Shown: positions 8,582-17,503 of the stretch, piece by piece
Layout of the letters: each line of letters starts with the position of its first letter
Position numbering within the stretch: position 1 is the first letter of the stretch
Assembly: GCA_945874755.1 (NCBI GenBank)
Contig: CAMCHR010000013.1
Location: forward strand, 1-41,008
Length of the DNA stretch: 41,008 bases
Source: Chitinophaga pinensis
GTDB taxonomy: Bacteria; Bacteroidota; Bacteroidia; Chitinophagales; Chitinophagaceae
Direction: 5' to 3'
Notes under the pieces: model-generated
The model's database searches: none
Seen by the model: only the letters and a program-made list of their open reading frames with translations
Told to the model about the DNA's origin: nothing
Made by a program: the position numbers and the translations under genes

Positions 8582-8992
8582 ATGTACGAACATTCGACAA
8601 CAGTAAGGGTTAGGTATGCAGAAACAGATAGAATGGATGTGGTTTATTATGGCAATTATGCCATGTATTTTGAGATTGGTCGTGTAGAAGCTATCCGACA
8701 TCTTGGTGTATCCTATAAAGACATAGAAGACATGGGTATTATACTACCTGTTGTTGAATTGAATATTAAGTATTTAAGACCTGCTAAATATGATGATCTA
8801 ATTACCATAAAGACTCAAATTAAGACCTTACCTACCGACCATAAGATTGTATTTGACCAAGAAGTGTATAATGAAGCGGGTAAGCTTTTAACCATTGGAC
8901 AGGTTAAACTCTATTTTATGGATGCAAACATGAACAATAGAATTGAAATGCCTTCCAATATGAAGGAAAAACTCAGTGTCTATTTTAGTTAA
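8582..8992 (+). CDS. acyl-CoA thioesterase, YbgC/FadM-type hotdog protein
   Basis: A 136-residue single hotdog-fold (4HBT) protein, the usual length for the YbgC/FadM group, which hydrolyses short- or medium-chain acyl-CoA esters in the cytosol. The N-terminal segment RVRYAETDRMDVVYYGNY carries the family motif with the catalytic Asp before VVYYGNY, followed by FEIGRVEAIRHLG on the central helix. The start is set by the promoter at 8532-8563 and by family length. It precedes cinA by 45 nt; no functional link between them is evident. Whether it acts in fatty acid breakdown, phospholipid turnover or CoA recycling cannot be told. Confidence 0.92.
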   Translation: MYEHSTTVRVRYAETDRMDVVYYGNYAMYFEIGRVEAIRHLGVSYKDIEDMGIILPVVELNIKYLRPAKYDDLITIKTQIKTLPTDHKIVFDQEVYNEAGKLLTIGQVKLYFMDANMNNRIEMPSNMKEKLSVYFS

Positions 8993-9037
8993 ACCGCCTT
9001 TTTTTGGTTTACTTTGCAACCTAATTGAAGCATTTTT

Positions 9038-10297
9038 ATGACGGATCAAATTCAGGCAACTATCATCACGATTGGGGACGAGTTATTAATCGGTCAAGTA
9101 ATAGATACCAATAGTGCTTTTATTGCTCAAAAGTTAAATGCAATCGGAGTTATAGTAAAACAAAGAATTGCTGTTGGGGATGATGCACTATCTATCACCA
9201 ATGCTTTAGATACTGCCATTCTAAATAGCCAAATTGTGATACTCACAGGAGGATTAGGCCCCACAGCTGATGATATCACTAAACCCTTGTTGAATCGTTA
9301 TTTTGGTGGCAAAATGATTGTAGACCAAACTACATTAAACCACATCACTTATATCTTTGAGCAGATCCACAAGAAACCAATGATTGAACGCAATCGTAAG
9401 CAAGCGGAAGTGCCTGATGTTTGTGAAGTCTTATTCAATCAATCAGGAACTGCTCCTGGTATGCTTTTTAAGAAAAATGACAGTTTGATTTTTTCATTAC
9501 CAGGTGTTCCGTATGAAATGCAGTGGTTAACCAGTGAAAAAGTAGTGCCAATAATACTTGAAAAATTTAAATTAGGCGTGATCGCACATAGGACACTTTT
9601 AACAGCTGGTGTTGGGGAGTCCTTTTTAGCAGAATCCATCCAAGATTTTGAAAAAAATCTTCCAGAAAATATCAAATTAGCATACCTGCCTTCTTATGGT
9701 ATGGTGCGATTAAGATTGACAGGGAAAAGTGATTATGCAACTAGTTTGAATAGTCAATTAGATAGCTTATTTGAAGCTTTAAAGGAGCATGTAAAAGAAT
9801 TTATTGTTACAGATAAAGATGAACCTATAGAAGTAGTAGTTGGTCGTCTTTTGAAAGACCAAAATCAGACTGTTTCGACTGCAGAAAGTTGCACTGGAGG
9901 TTTTATTGGGCATCTCTTATCAAAACATGCAGGCTCATCCACCTTCTTCACAGGTAGTATCTTAAGTTATGACAATCGTATAAAAACTGAATTTTTAGAC
10001 GTCCCTATCAGTATTTTAAAGACCGTAGGGGCTGTTAGTAAGGAAGCTGTGGAACAGATGGCGGTGGCTGTAAGGGCTAAAATGAGCACTGATTATGGAA
10101 TCTCAGTGAGTGGAATAATGGGGCCATCAGGCCAAACAGACGAGAAACCCCTTGGAATGGTATGGATTGGGGTTGCAAATAAAGAAAAAGTGGTATCAAA
10201 AGTCTTTTACCTAAGATTTGATCGACAAAAGAACATAGAAGTGACCGCCACTCAAGCTATAAATTTACTTAGGTTACTCATAATCAATAAGATTTAG
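9038..10297 (+). CDS. cinA: CinA family nicotinamide-nucleotide amidase
   Basis: A 419-residue two-domain CinA. The N-terminal part (about 1-170) is the molybdopterin-binding-like COG1058 domain with TIGDELLIGQVIDTN and LTGGLGPTADDITK, which in homologues hydrolyses ADP-ribose. The C-terminal part (about 255-415) is the NMN amidase domain with the serine motif STAESCTGGFIG and later GIMGP. Together they recycle pyridine nucleotides: NMN amidase returns nicotinamide mononucleotide to the NAD pool as nicotinate mononucleotide. The name refers to competence induction in other phyla and is not evidence of competence here. A near-consensus promoter box (TTACTTTG) lies about 20 nt before the ATG. 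The E2 gene follows after 26 nt. Confidence 0.95.
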   Translation: MTDQIQATIITIGDELLIGQVIDTNSAFIAQKLNAIGVIVKQRIAVGDDALSITNALDTAILNSQIVILTGGLGPTADDITKPLLNRYFGGKMIVDQTTLNHITYIFEQIHKKPMIERNRKQAEVPDVCEVLFNQSGTAPGMLFKKNDSLIFSLPGVPYEMQWLTSEKVVPIILEKFKLGVIAHRTLLTAGVGESFLAESIQDFEKNLPENIKLAYLPSYGMVRLRLTGKSDYATSLNSQLDSLFEALKEHVKEFIVTDKDEPIEVVVGRLLKDQNQTVSTAESCTGGFIGHLLSKHAGSSTFFTGSILSYDNRIKTEFLDVPISILKTVGAVSKEAVEQMAVAVRAKMSTDYGISVSGIMGPSGQTDEKPLGMVWIGVANKEKVVSKVFYLRFDRQKNIEVTATQAINLLRLLIINKI

Positions 10298-10300
10298 TCT

Positions 10301-10308
10301 TATTTTTG
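10301..10308 (+). promoter_or_regulatory. -7 promoter element of the E2 gene
   Basis: TATTTTTG fits TAnnTTTG and lies 15 nt before ATG 10324, giving a very short leader. It overlaps the alternative TTG start at 10306, which is therefore unlikely to be used. No clear -33 TTG is seen. Confidence 0.5.
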
Positions 10309-10323
10309 CTAAAATTATTCCCT

Positions 10324-11748
10324 ATGTCTGTAGTTGACTTGATTTTGCCAAAATTGGGTGAGAGTATCATGGAAGCAACCATCTTAAAATGGCATAAAGC
10401 TTTAGGTGATACGATCCAATTAGATGAAACATTACTTGATATCGCAACAGATAAAGTAGATAGCGAAATACCTTCAAGTGCTGCAGGCACCATTACAGAA
10501 ATTTTATTTGAAGTGAATGCTGTTGTGCCTATTGGAACAGTTATTGCAAGAATACAAACAAGCGGTAGTTCCACTCCAACACCAACAATTGAAACGATTC
10601 AAGCATCAGCAGCTATTGTCCCTGTTCCAGAACCAATTGTTGTAGAAGAAGTTCCTTTTACACCATCTGCTACAAATGTTGAAATACAACAAGAAAATTC
10701 CAATGATGCTCGTTTCTTTTCTCCATTGGTCTTAAATATTGCTCAAAACGAAGGGATCAGTTTAAATGAATTGCAACAAATTCCTGGTACTGGAAATCAA
10801 GGACGTGTTTCTAAAAAAGATATTTTAAATTATGTAGCGCAGAAAAAAGCAGGACATGCTCCGACTTTAAACGTTTCGCAACCTACTACAAATACATCAG
10901 CTCCTATTAGTTCAGCACAAACAACTGATTCATCAAGTTCTAATCATTTTCTACCTGCTGATCATGGATTTAATACATCAAATGGTGTAGTTAAATTTGC
11001 TAATCCAGATGAAGTAGTTGTTACTGGGAACACAGAAATTATTGAAATGGATCGTATGCGTAAGCTCATTGCAAAGCATATGGTTGAAAGCGTTCAAACA
11101 AGTCCTCATGTGACTTCTTTTGTAGAAGCGGATGTAACCAATATGGTTGTATGGAGAGAAAAAGTAAAACAACTCTTTGAAAAAAGAGAAGGTACTAAAT
11201 TAACTTTTACGCCAATGTTCATGGAATGTATTGCAAAAGTCTTAGAGCAATTTCCATATATCAATTGTAGTTTACAAGGGGATTATATCATTTTAAAGAA
11301 AGATATCAATATTGGTATGGCGACTGCCCTACCTTCTGGCAACTTAATAGTTCCAGTGATTAAAGGCGCGAATCAATTAAGTATAGTTGGATTGAGTAAA
11401 GCCGTTAACAATTTGGCGAATGCAGCTAGAAACAATCAATTAAAACCTCAAGATACACAAGGTGGTACTTTTACAGTAACCAATGTGGGTACATTTGGAT
11501 CCATTATGGGCACACCCATTATCCCACAACCACAAGTTGCTATACTTGCTTTAGGCGCCATTAAAAAGCGCCCAGTAGTGATAGAGACTCCTTCGGGAGA
11601 TGCCATTCTTGTTCGTCATATGATGTACTTATCTATGAGCTATGATCATAGAATTGTAGATGGCGCAATGGGTTCTAGTTTCCTATCAGCAGTCGCAAAG
11701 GAATTTGAACAATGGGATCAAAATAGACAATGGTTTCAATATGTATAA
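10324..11748 (+). CDS. 2-oxoacid dehydrogenase E2 (dihydrolipoyl acyltransferase)
   Basis: A 474-residue protein of standard E2 layout. An N-terminal lipoyl domain (about 1-78) has the lipoylated lysine in the motif ATDKVDSEIPS. A Pro/Thr/Val-rich linker leads to a peripheral subunit-binding domain (about 130-167, RFFSPLVLNIAQNEGI through GRVSKKDILNYV), then a second Ser/Thr-rich linker and the catalytic domain with SYDHRIVDGAMG, which holds the active His and Asp. It transfers acyl groups from lipoamide to CoA. Single lipoyl domain and overall sequence suit branched-chain or pyruvate E2 of Bacteroidota more than the 2-oxoglutarate type, but the exact complex is unsettled because no E1 or E3 gene is in the window. 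Confidence 0.93.
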   Translation: MSVVDLILPKLGESIMEATILKWHKALGDTIQLDETLLDIATDKVDSEIPSSAAGTITEILFEVNAVVPIGTVIARIQTSGSSTPTPTIETIQASAAIVPVPEPIVVEEVPFTPSATNVEIQQENSNDARFFSPLVLNIAQNEGISLNELQQIPGTGNQGRVSKKDILNYVAQKKAGHAPTLNVSQPTTNTSAPISSAQTTDSSSSNHFLPADHGFNTSNGVVKFANPDEVVVTGNTEIIEMDRMRKLIAKHMVESVQTSPHVTSFVEADVTNMVVWREKVKQLFEKREGTKLTFTPMFMECIAKVLEQFPYINCSLQGDYIILKKDINIGMATALPSGNLIVPVIKGANQLSIVGLSKAVNNLANAARNNQLKPQDTQGGTFTVTNVGTFGSIMGTPIIPQPQVAILALGAIKKRPVVIETPSGDAILVRHMMYLSMSYDHRIVDGAMGSSFLSAVAKEFEQWDQNRQWFQYV

Positions 11749-11765
11749 TTAAAAAATCCTTATAA

Positions 11766-11798
11766 AAATAAAGCCCCAATTTGGGGCTTTATTTTTTT
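11766..11798. terminator. strong bidirectional Rho-independent terminator
   Basis: AATAAAGCCCC pairs with GGGGCTTTATT around AATTT, with an A-run on the left and T7 on the right. It lies between the convergent E2 and S9 peptidase genes and can end both transcripts. Confidence 0.9.
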
Positions 11799-11829
11799 GT
11801 AATTAGTAGGTCATAAAATTAGGTGTGTA

Positions 11830-14562
11830 TTATAATCCTAATCCTAAGTCTCTTCCTTTCATGATGGCAGGCACCCCTTTGGACATCCATATTGGCATTG
11901 GTGCACCTTTTAAATAGTGATCAAAAAACTGTTGTTCTCTTATTTGAATATCTTTTCTATTTTTTCTTTCTACTAAATTATGTGCTTCGTTATTGTATAC
12001 TAGCATCCAAATTGGTTTTGCTAATCTACGCATTGCGGTAAACATTTCAATTCCTTGATACCAAGGCACTGCATCGTCTGCATCATTGCTCATGATGACA
12101 ATGGGCGTTTTAACCTTATTCAATTCAAATAATGGAGAATTCTTAATGTATAAATCTGGACGCTCCCATAAATTGGCACCTATCCTGCTTTGTGTTTTTT
12201 CATATTGAAATTGTCTATTAATACCAGCACCCCAACGAATGCCTCCATAAGCACTTGTCATATTCACTACAGGAGCACCTGCCCATGCTGCAGCATATAA
12301 ATTTGTCTTGGTAATTAAGTAAGCAATTTGATAACCGCCCCAGCTTTGACCTTGCAAGCCAATCCTAGTGCTATCAATAAAACCTTTTTGTACCATCGCC
12401 CTTGTTCCACTTAAAATATAATCGTAAGCACCTTGACCAGGATAGCCTTTCTTGTACCAAATATCTGGTACAAATACTACATAGCCTCGGCTTACAAAGA
12501 ATGGTATATTCAATCTAGATGGTGTTGGAGATGGCGCTAAATAATTATGAAGGGTTTGATTATTTCTTTCATAAAAATAAACAATCATTGGATACTTCTT
12601 TTTGGCATCAAAATCTTCTGGTAAGTATAGGATACCTTCTGCAGTTCTGCCAGTGTAAGATTTCCATTTTACCAATTGAGATTGCATCCAATTATAATTC
12701 GCTTGTTGTGGATTGATCGCAGTTAGTGCAATTGGTGATTGCTTATCTTGTGAGAAAGTATAAGTAAAGATATTTGCCGCATTTTTTTCATCTTCTTGCA
12801 TTACAATCAATTGATTCGAATTCTTTGCACCTACAATAGTTGTGAAATGCATTGGAATATCAGTAATCGTAAATAAAGACTTATTCGATAAATCTAAAAC
12901 AGCAAGGCCTTCTTTTTTATCCACTTCATTGTAGACCCTTAGTAAAATTTGATCTTTAAATCCAATGAATTTTTTATCTGCATCTAAGTTCACAAAACGA
13001 TATTCTTTTTTTGAAGTGCGGCCTTTGGTTAAAAGTTGAGAGGCATTCAAACCTGTTGCATCTACTAACCAAAGATCATAGCGATCATATAATATGAAAC
13101 TTTTATGATTCTCCATCCACATCGCTATACCATAGGCATTAGGTTCATCAGGCACGTCATTGTCCTCGTCATACAATGGGAATTGAATGTCTTTTGCAAT
13201 TTGCTTGGTCTGCAATGTGGTCGTATTGTAAGACTTAAATTGCTTTGATATTTCATCATAAAATACCACTAAGCTACCATCATATGAAGGCGTGACTAAA
13301 CTGCCTTTTAATCCTTTTTGAATCAATTGTTTTTGACCTGTAACCGTATTCAATGCATATAAATCTCTTTTGCCATAACCCTCCCATTGACTAGCAATAG
13401 TGAAATTAGAATCAATATTGGCAATTGCTACCTGTCCATCACCTTCCATGGTCATTTGTATTTGACGATCATTTATTTTTCCTAAATAAGTAAATTGACT
13501 GCTTGCAGGCCTATAGATAATTGCCTCTGTACCTTTTAAACTTGTCTCAAGACTTTTTAATTGAGTAGACTGAAGGATGGCCTCATTGTAATTCCATATA
13601 TCTAAACTGACTCTATCAAATTCTGGTAAACTAGTATCTTTTACTGGCAAGATGGGTTGAACACCAAAATTCAATAAAGCACCCGTCTTACTAAAATTCA
13701 ACTTTTTATCCCCTCCAATCGTATATTGATTTGGCATTGCAAGCGTTGTTTTGTTAAAAACAAATTGAGCAGAATCCATTTCATGCGAATAATATGCAAG
13801 TGTATAATTTTTTTGTAATGCTTTGTCTGTACTATCTCTTTCGATTAAAAAGGCCAACTGCTTGCCTTCTTTGTCCCATGTAAAATTAGTTGCTGAATAG
13901 AAACGAGTATTGATGGTTTTTAAATTTGTATCTGCAATAGAAGCTAAAAGAATTTTTGCATCATTTAATTTAGTCTTGACTTGGTACATCATTAATCCTT
14001 CCCCTTTAGGATGCATAGCATACTCGCCAATATTATTAAATACCCTTTCTTTGCCAGTAATTAAATCCCTAAAATATAGGGGTGCGCCTTCTTTTTTGAT
14101 GTCCGTCTTTGGATCATTTAAATAAACGATTACACCATTTCCAAATTCAGGGACTTGATAACTTCTTACTGCTGGAATTTTATTGATATTCCCATTGCTT
14201 AAAGCCAAAATTGCCAAGCTATCTTTTGGCATTTCTTCTGGTTTTTTCTTGCCAATCTTAGCTTTTCTTGTTTCATCGAAGGTTGGCTTAATCTTTGCAA
14301 TCAAAAAATCATTGTTTTCAGTAAATTTTGACTGTGTGCCACGTTCGATTTTGATGATTTGATTTGTTTTAAGATGTCTTACATACAAAGTTGCGTCACC
14401 TTCTTGTGGAGCAACAGTATAAGACATCCAATTACCATCATTGGACAATACCACATCCTTAATTGACTGCCATTGGTCATAAACAGTATGATCTAATGGT
14501 TTTTTTTGAGCTTGTACTGTAATAGATAGCAATAACAAGCAAGAACATAAAATACGCTTCAT
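11830..14562 (-). CDS. secreted S9 family serine peptidase (prolyl oligopeptidase type)
   Basis: A 910-residue exported peptidase. The signal peptide MKRILCSCLLLLSITVQAQ is followed by a long beta-propeller region (to about residue 640) and a C-terminal alpha/beta hydrolase domain. The catalytic Ser lies at about residue 740 in GQSWGGY; the acid and base lie in NDADDAVPWYQG and NNEAHNL. S9 enzymes cleave short peptides, often after proline or acylated residues, and in Bacteroidota serve periplasmic peptide use. The length is greater than that of classical DPP4 (about 750), matching the long-propeller group of this phylum. Exact specificity is unknown. It stands alone, with the terminator at 11766 downstream and a 70-nt gap from the EamA gene. 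Confidence 0.92.
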   Translation of the reverse strand: MKRILCSCLLLLSITVQAQKKPLDHTVYDQWQSIKDVVLSNDGNWMSYTVAPQEGDATLYVRHLKTNQIIKIERGTQSKFTENNDFLIAKIKPTFDETRKAKIGKKKPEEMPKDSLAILALSNGNINKIPAVRSYQVPEFGNGVIVYLNDPKTDIKKEGAPLYFRDLITGKERVFNNIGEYAMHPKGEGLMMYQVKTKLNDAKILLASIADTNLKTINTRFYSATNFTWDKEGKQLAFLIERDSTDKALQKNYTLAYYSHEMDSAQFVFNKTTLAMPNQYTIGGDKKLNFSKTGALLNFGVQPILPVKDTSLPEFDRVSLDIWNYNEAILQSTQLKSLETSLKGTEAIIYRPASSQFTYLGKINDRQIQMTMEGDGQVAIANIDSNFTIASQWEGYGKRDLYALNTVTGQKQLIQKGLKGSLVTPSYDGSLVVFYDEISKQFKSYNTTTLQTKQIAKDIQFPLYDEDNDVPDEPNAYGIAMWMENHKSFILYDRYDLWLVDATGLNASQLLTKGRTSKKEYRFVNLDADKKFIGFKDQILLRVYNEVDKKEGLAVLDLSNKSLFTITDIPMHFTTIVGAKNSNQLIVMQEDEKNAANIFTYTFSQDKQSPIALTAINPQQANYNWMQSQLVKWKSYTGRTAEGILYLPEDFDAKKKYPMIVYFYERNNQTLHNYLAPSPTPSRLNIPFFVSRGYVVFVPDIWYKKGYPGQGAYDYILSGTRAMVQKGFIDSTRIGLQGQSWGGYQIAYLITKTNLYAAAWAGAPVVNMTSAYGGIRWGAGINRQFQYEKTQSRIGANLWERPDLYIKNSPLFELNKVKTPIVIMSNDADDAVPWYQGIEMFTAMRRLAKPIWMLVYNNEAHNLVERKNRKDIQIREQQFFDHYLKGAPMPIWMSKGVPAIMKGRDLGLGL

Positions 14563-14632
14563 ATTGAGATAAATTGAATAACTAATTTACGAAAAGTTTT
14601 AATGATTTAGACAAGAATCTAGATGAATGCGA

Positions 14633-15517
14633 CTATTTGGATTTTTGCTGTCGCAAAACACGACTCATTTGGAGTAGGACTGAAATGGCAATAAGGCTCA
14701 TCCCTAAATAAAAGCCCATGCCCATTTGTTTGTGTTCTTGAAAAAAAACAATTGCAATGATAATCCCATACACGGGCTCTAGATTAAGTGAAATGTTTAT
14801 GGTAAATGCACTAATATTTTTAAGGGCATTGAGCATCAAATGATTGGCTAATACTGTACAAACCAAGGCTAAAATGATGAGCCAGAACCAATCATTTTGT
14901 GAAGGCATGACAAAAGCAATCTGCTGAAAGAAACCGATTCCTAGAATAATAATTGTAAGGAAGCCTAAACCACCAATCATCTCAAAGGTTTGGATGGTCT
15001 GCGTGGTATATTGATCTGTTAATCTTTTATTGATGATAGTAAAAATGGATGCAAAAAATGCAGAAACTAACCCTACCAAAATACCCGTTCTAAAATGTAT
15101 ATCAAACTGAAAAATACATAGAATACCAATTAGGCTAAGTAAACCAACAAAAATATCGTTCCAGATAAATTTTGTTTTAAAAAAGAATGGTTCAAGTACT
15201 GCTGTAAAAAGACCTACACTAGAAATACATACCAATGCAATAGATACATTCGCTAATTTGATGCTGCCATAAAAACAAACCCAGTGGATAGCAATCAAAA
15301 CGCCAATCAACATTAATCTTCCTTTATCTTTTAATGAAACTTTAGTCGGCTGATGATGTAATAAGTAGATTGGAAATAATGCAAGAACAGTCAATAACAT
15401 TCTGTAAAACACCAAGTATAAACCATTCAATTGAATTAAATTTCCAAGTGGTGCTGTTAATCCAGCTAAAAAGACAAATACATGTAATTGTATTAAAGAT
15501 CGCTTAAAGCTGCTCAC
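14633..15517 (-). CDS. EamA/DMT family transporter
   Basis: A 294-residue membrane protein with about ten hydrophobic helices arranged as two EamA repeats, the usual architecture of drug/metabolite transporters in the inner membrane. Family members export amino acids, nucleotides or other small metabolites, and the substrate cannot be predicted. A charged tail (RVLRQQKSK) ends the chain. Its ATG at 15517 lies inside the end of the upstream glycosyltransferase gene, a 14-nt overlap that indicates translational coupling and one transcript. Confidence 0.9.
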   Translation of the reverse strand: MSSFKRSLIQLHVFVFLAGLTAPLGNLIQLNGLYLVFYRMLLTVLALFPIYLLHHQPTKVSLKDKGRLMLIGVLIAIHWVCFYGSIKLANVSIALVCISSVGLFTAVLEPFFFKTKFIWNDIFVGLLSLIGILCIFQFDIHFRTGILVGLVSAFFASIFTIINKRLTDQYTTQTIQTFEMIGGLGFLTIIILGIGFFQQIAFVMPSQNDWFWLIILALVCTVLANHLMLNALKNISAFTINISLNLEPVYGIIIAIVFFQEHKQMGMGFYLGMSLIAISVLLQMSRVLRQQKSK

Positions 15518-16250
15518 GCTTGATTTGTTTGATAAAGCGTCCTGTGAATGATTCCCATTGCATACTTAATACCCCAAGCACAGCTTCTTTAATTATCCCT
15601 TTTGACATTTTGCTAGTACCAATTTTTCTATCAATAAAAGTAATGGGCACTTCTTTTAATTTAAAGCCTAAACGCCAAGAAGCAAATTTCATTTCAATTT
15701 GGAAAGCATATCCTATGAAACTAATATGATCCAGTTGCATCGCTGCTAAAACTTTGTTTTTATAACAGATAAATCCTGCAGTAGGATCTTTCACAGGCAT
15801 CCCTGTAATCATTCTCGTGTAAAGTGATCCGCCTTTTGAATAAATCAATCTATCTAATGGCCAATTTTCTGTAGCACCTCCTTGTACGTACCTGCTCCCA
15901 ATGGCCACATCTGCACCATTTTCACAAGCTGCTAATAATCTATCTAAATCTAAAGGATTGTGAGAGAAATCGGCATCCATCTCAAATATATAGTCATATT
16001 GATTTTCTAAAGCCCATTTAAAACCATGAATATAGGCTGTACCTAAGCCAAGTTTTCCTTTCCTTTCTTGGATAAAAATTTTATCCGTATGCAATTGCAT
16101 TAATTCTTTAACAATGTCGGCTGTGCCATCTGGAGAACCATCATCCACCACTAAAACATGATATTGATTACCTAGGACTATGACTGCGTTGATAATTGCA
16201 GTAATATTTTCCTTTTCATTGTAAGTTGGTATGATAACAATTTTTTTCAC
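15504..16250 (-). CDS. GT2 glycosyltransferase, polyprenol monophosphomannose synthase type
   Basis: A 248-residue GT-A fold enzyme. It starts MKKIVIIPTYNEKENI and has the nucleotide-sugar motifs VVDDGSPDGT and EMDADFSHNP, plus GSRYVQGG and a C-terminal SKMSKGIIKEAV, all typical of the dolichol-phosphate mannose synthase-like group. Such enzymes load a sugar from GDP- or UDP-sugar onto polyprenyl phosphate at the inner face of the membrane. No C-terminal transmembrane helices are present, as in the DPM1 single-domain form. It is the first gene of a pair with the EamA transporter, which overlaps its 3' end. Confidence 0.9.
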   Translation of the reverse strand: MKKIVIIPTYNEKENITAIINAVIVLGNQYHVLVVDDGSPDGTADIVKELMQLHTDKIFIQERKGKLGLGTAYIHGFKWALENQYDYIFEMDADFSHNPLDLDRLLAACENGADVAIGSRYVQGGATENWPLDRLIYSKGGSLYTRMITGMPVKDPTAGFICYKNKVLAAMQLDHISFIGYAFQIEMKFASWRLGFKLKEVPITFIDRKIGTSKMSKGIIKEAVLGVLSMQWESFTGRFIKQIKREQL

Positions 16251-16302
16251 TTTCTATTAGGGGGTAATAATAAAATGCTTATTTAGATAGGATAAATATA
16301 AT

Positions 16303-17070
16303 TTATTTATTTAATATAGTCTTATTTAAAATCTCTGTAAGCTTTTGTTTGGTGTGTAAGGCAAAGTCCCCCTTCATCATCCAATCATAATACTGCGGTT
16401 CTTCATTTAAAACTTGGGTAACAGGTTTGCCTTTATGTTTACCGAAATTGAAAATTTCGATGCCATTTTCCATTACAAAACGGCGGGCAAAATCTACAAT
16501 TTGATCCTCTCCTGTAAATTTTACAACAGACTCCACCGTATTACCAATTGCTGGATAACGTTCTAATTGTGCTTCCAATACCTCCCAGGTTGCTGTGGCA
16601 TCTGCCTCAGCAGTATGTGCATCTTCTAAGCTTTTATTGCAATAAAACTTATAGGCAGCTGTTAAAGTCCTTTGCTCCATCATATGAAACACTTTCTGCA
16701 CATCCAATAATTTCCTAGTTTCAATATCAACCGAAATCCCTGCTCTTAAAAATTCTTCGTTTAGCATGGGGATATCAAAACGATTGCTATTGTAACCTGC
16801 TAAATCAGCGCCTTCCAAAAATTGCTTAATCTCATTGGCTACTTGCTTAAATGTTGGCGCATCTTTGATCATATCATCTGTAATGCCATGAACTGCAGTC
16901 GTCACAGCGGGAATAGGCATTTCGGGATGGATTAATTTACGCTTAACTATTTTAGATCCATCAGGCATAATTTTTACAATGGCAATTTCCACAATTTTAT
17001 CTGTGCTGACATTGACTCCGGTAGTTTCTAAATCAATGAAACAGATAGGTTGGGAAAGTTGTAAACGCAT
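16303..17070 (-). CDS. DEDDh 3'-5' exonuclease with ExoX-like C-terminal domain
   Basis: A 255-residue DnaQ-like exonuclease. The N-terminal domain holds the acidic motifs FIDLETTG (Exo I), YNSNRFDIPML (Exo II) and HTAEADAT (Exo III with the DEDDh histidine), which bind two metal ions for phosphodiester cleavage. The C-terminal module, FGKHKGKPVTQVL followed by YYDWMMKGDF, is the small domain often attached to ExoX-like nucleases. It may act in DNA repair or as a proofreading-type subunit. The gene stands alone on the minus strand, with about 106 nt to the divergent ytxJ gene. Confidence 0.92.
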   Translation of the reverse strand: MRLQLSQPICFIDLETTGVNVSTDKIVEIAIVKIMPDGSKIVKRKLIHPEMPIPAVTTAVHGITDDMIKDAPTFKQVANEIKQFLEGADLAGYNSNRFDIPMLNEEFLRAGISVDIETRKLLDVQKVFHMMEQRTLTAAYKFYCNKSLEDAHTAEADATATWEVLEAQLERYPAIGNTVESVVKFTGEDQIVDFARRFVMENGIEIFNFGKHKGKPVTQVLNEEPQYYDWMMKGDFALHTKQKLTEILNKTILNK

Positions 17071-17176
17071 ATATTATATTATAAATCGAAGTTAATCAAT
17101 CTACTATACTAAATAACAGATTCAGGCTAAAATACTTCAAAAGAATTGTGTAATTTTACAACTTAAATCAGCTACA

Positions 17177-17503
17177 ATGAATTGGCATCCAATCAACTCT
17201 TTAGATCAATTAGAACAAATTAAGGGGGCATCCTTTATTACCCCACAAGTGATCTTTAAACATAGTACAACTTGCAGTATTAGCAGGATGGCTTTCGATC
17301 GATTTGAGCGCGCCGAAACACCAGAAAAGGTTGATTTTCATTACTTAGACCTATTGAATTTTAGAGCAATTTCAAATGAAATTGCGACCTTTTTTCAGGT
17401 GCACCATGAATCACCTCAAGTAATCTTAATTAAAAATGGAGAATGCATCTATGATGAGAGCCATTACGGCATCATGATGGACGAGCTTATATCCTTTCTA
17501 TAA
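17177..17503 (+). CDS. ytxJ: bacillithiol system redox-active protein YtxJ
   Basis: A 108-residue thioredoxin-fold protein of the YtxJ (DUF2847) family. It is proposed to act as a monothiol bacilliredoxin that removes bacillithiol from oxidised cytosolic proteins. The active-site region is HSTTCSIS with Cys33 as the single redox cysteine, in place of the CxxC of thioredoxin. YLDLLNFRAISNEIATFFQVHHESPQVI is the family core in outline, including the cis-proline loop at ESPQ. It lies alone, with its last 17 bases overlapping the end of the convergent thiolase gene. Its presence implies that the organism makes bacillithiol, though no bsh genes are in the window. Confidence 0.9.
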   Translation: MNWHPINSLDQLEQIKGASFITPQVIFKHSTTCSISRMAFDRFERAETPEKVDFHYLDLLNFRAISNEIATFFQVHHESPQVILIKNGECIYDESHYGIMMDELISFL

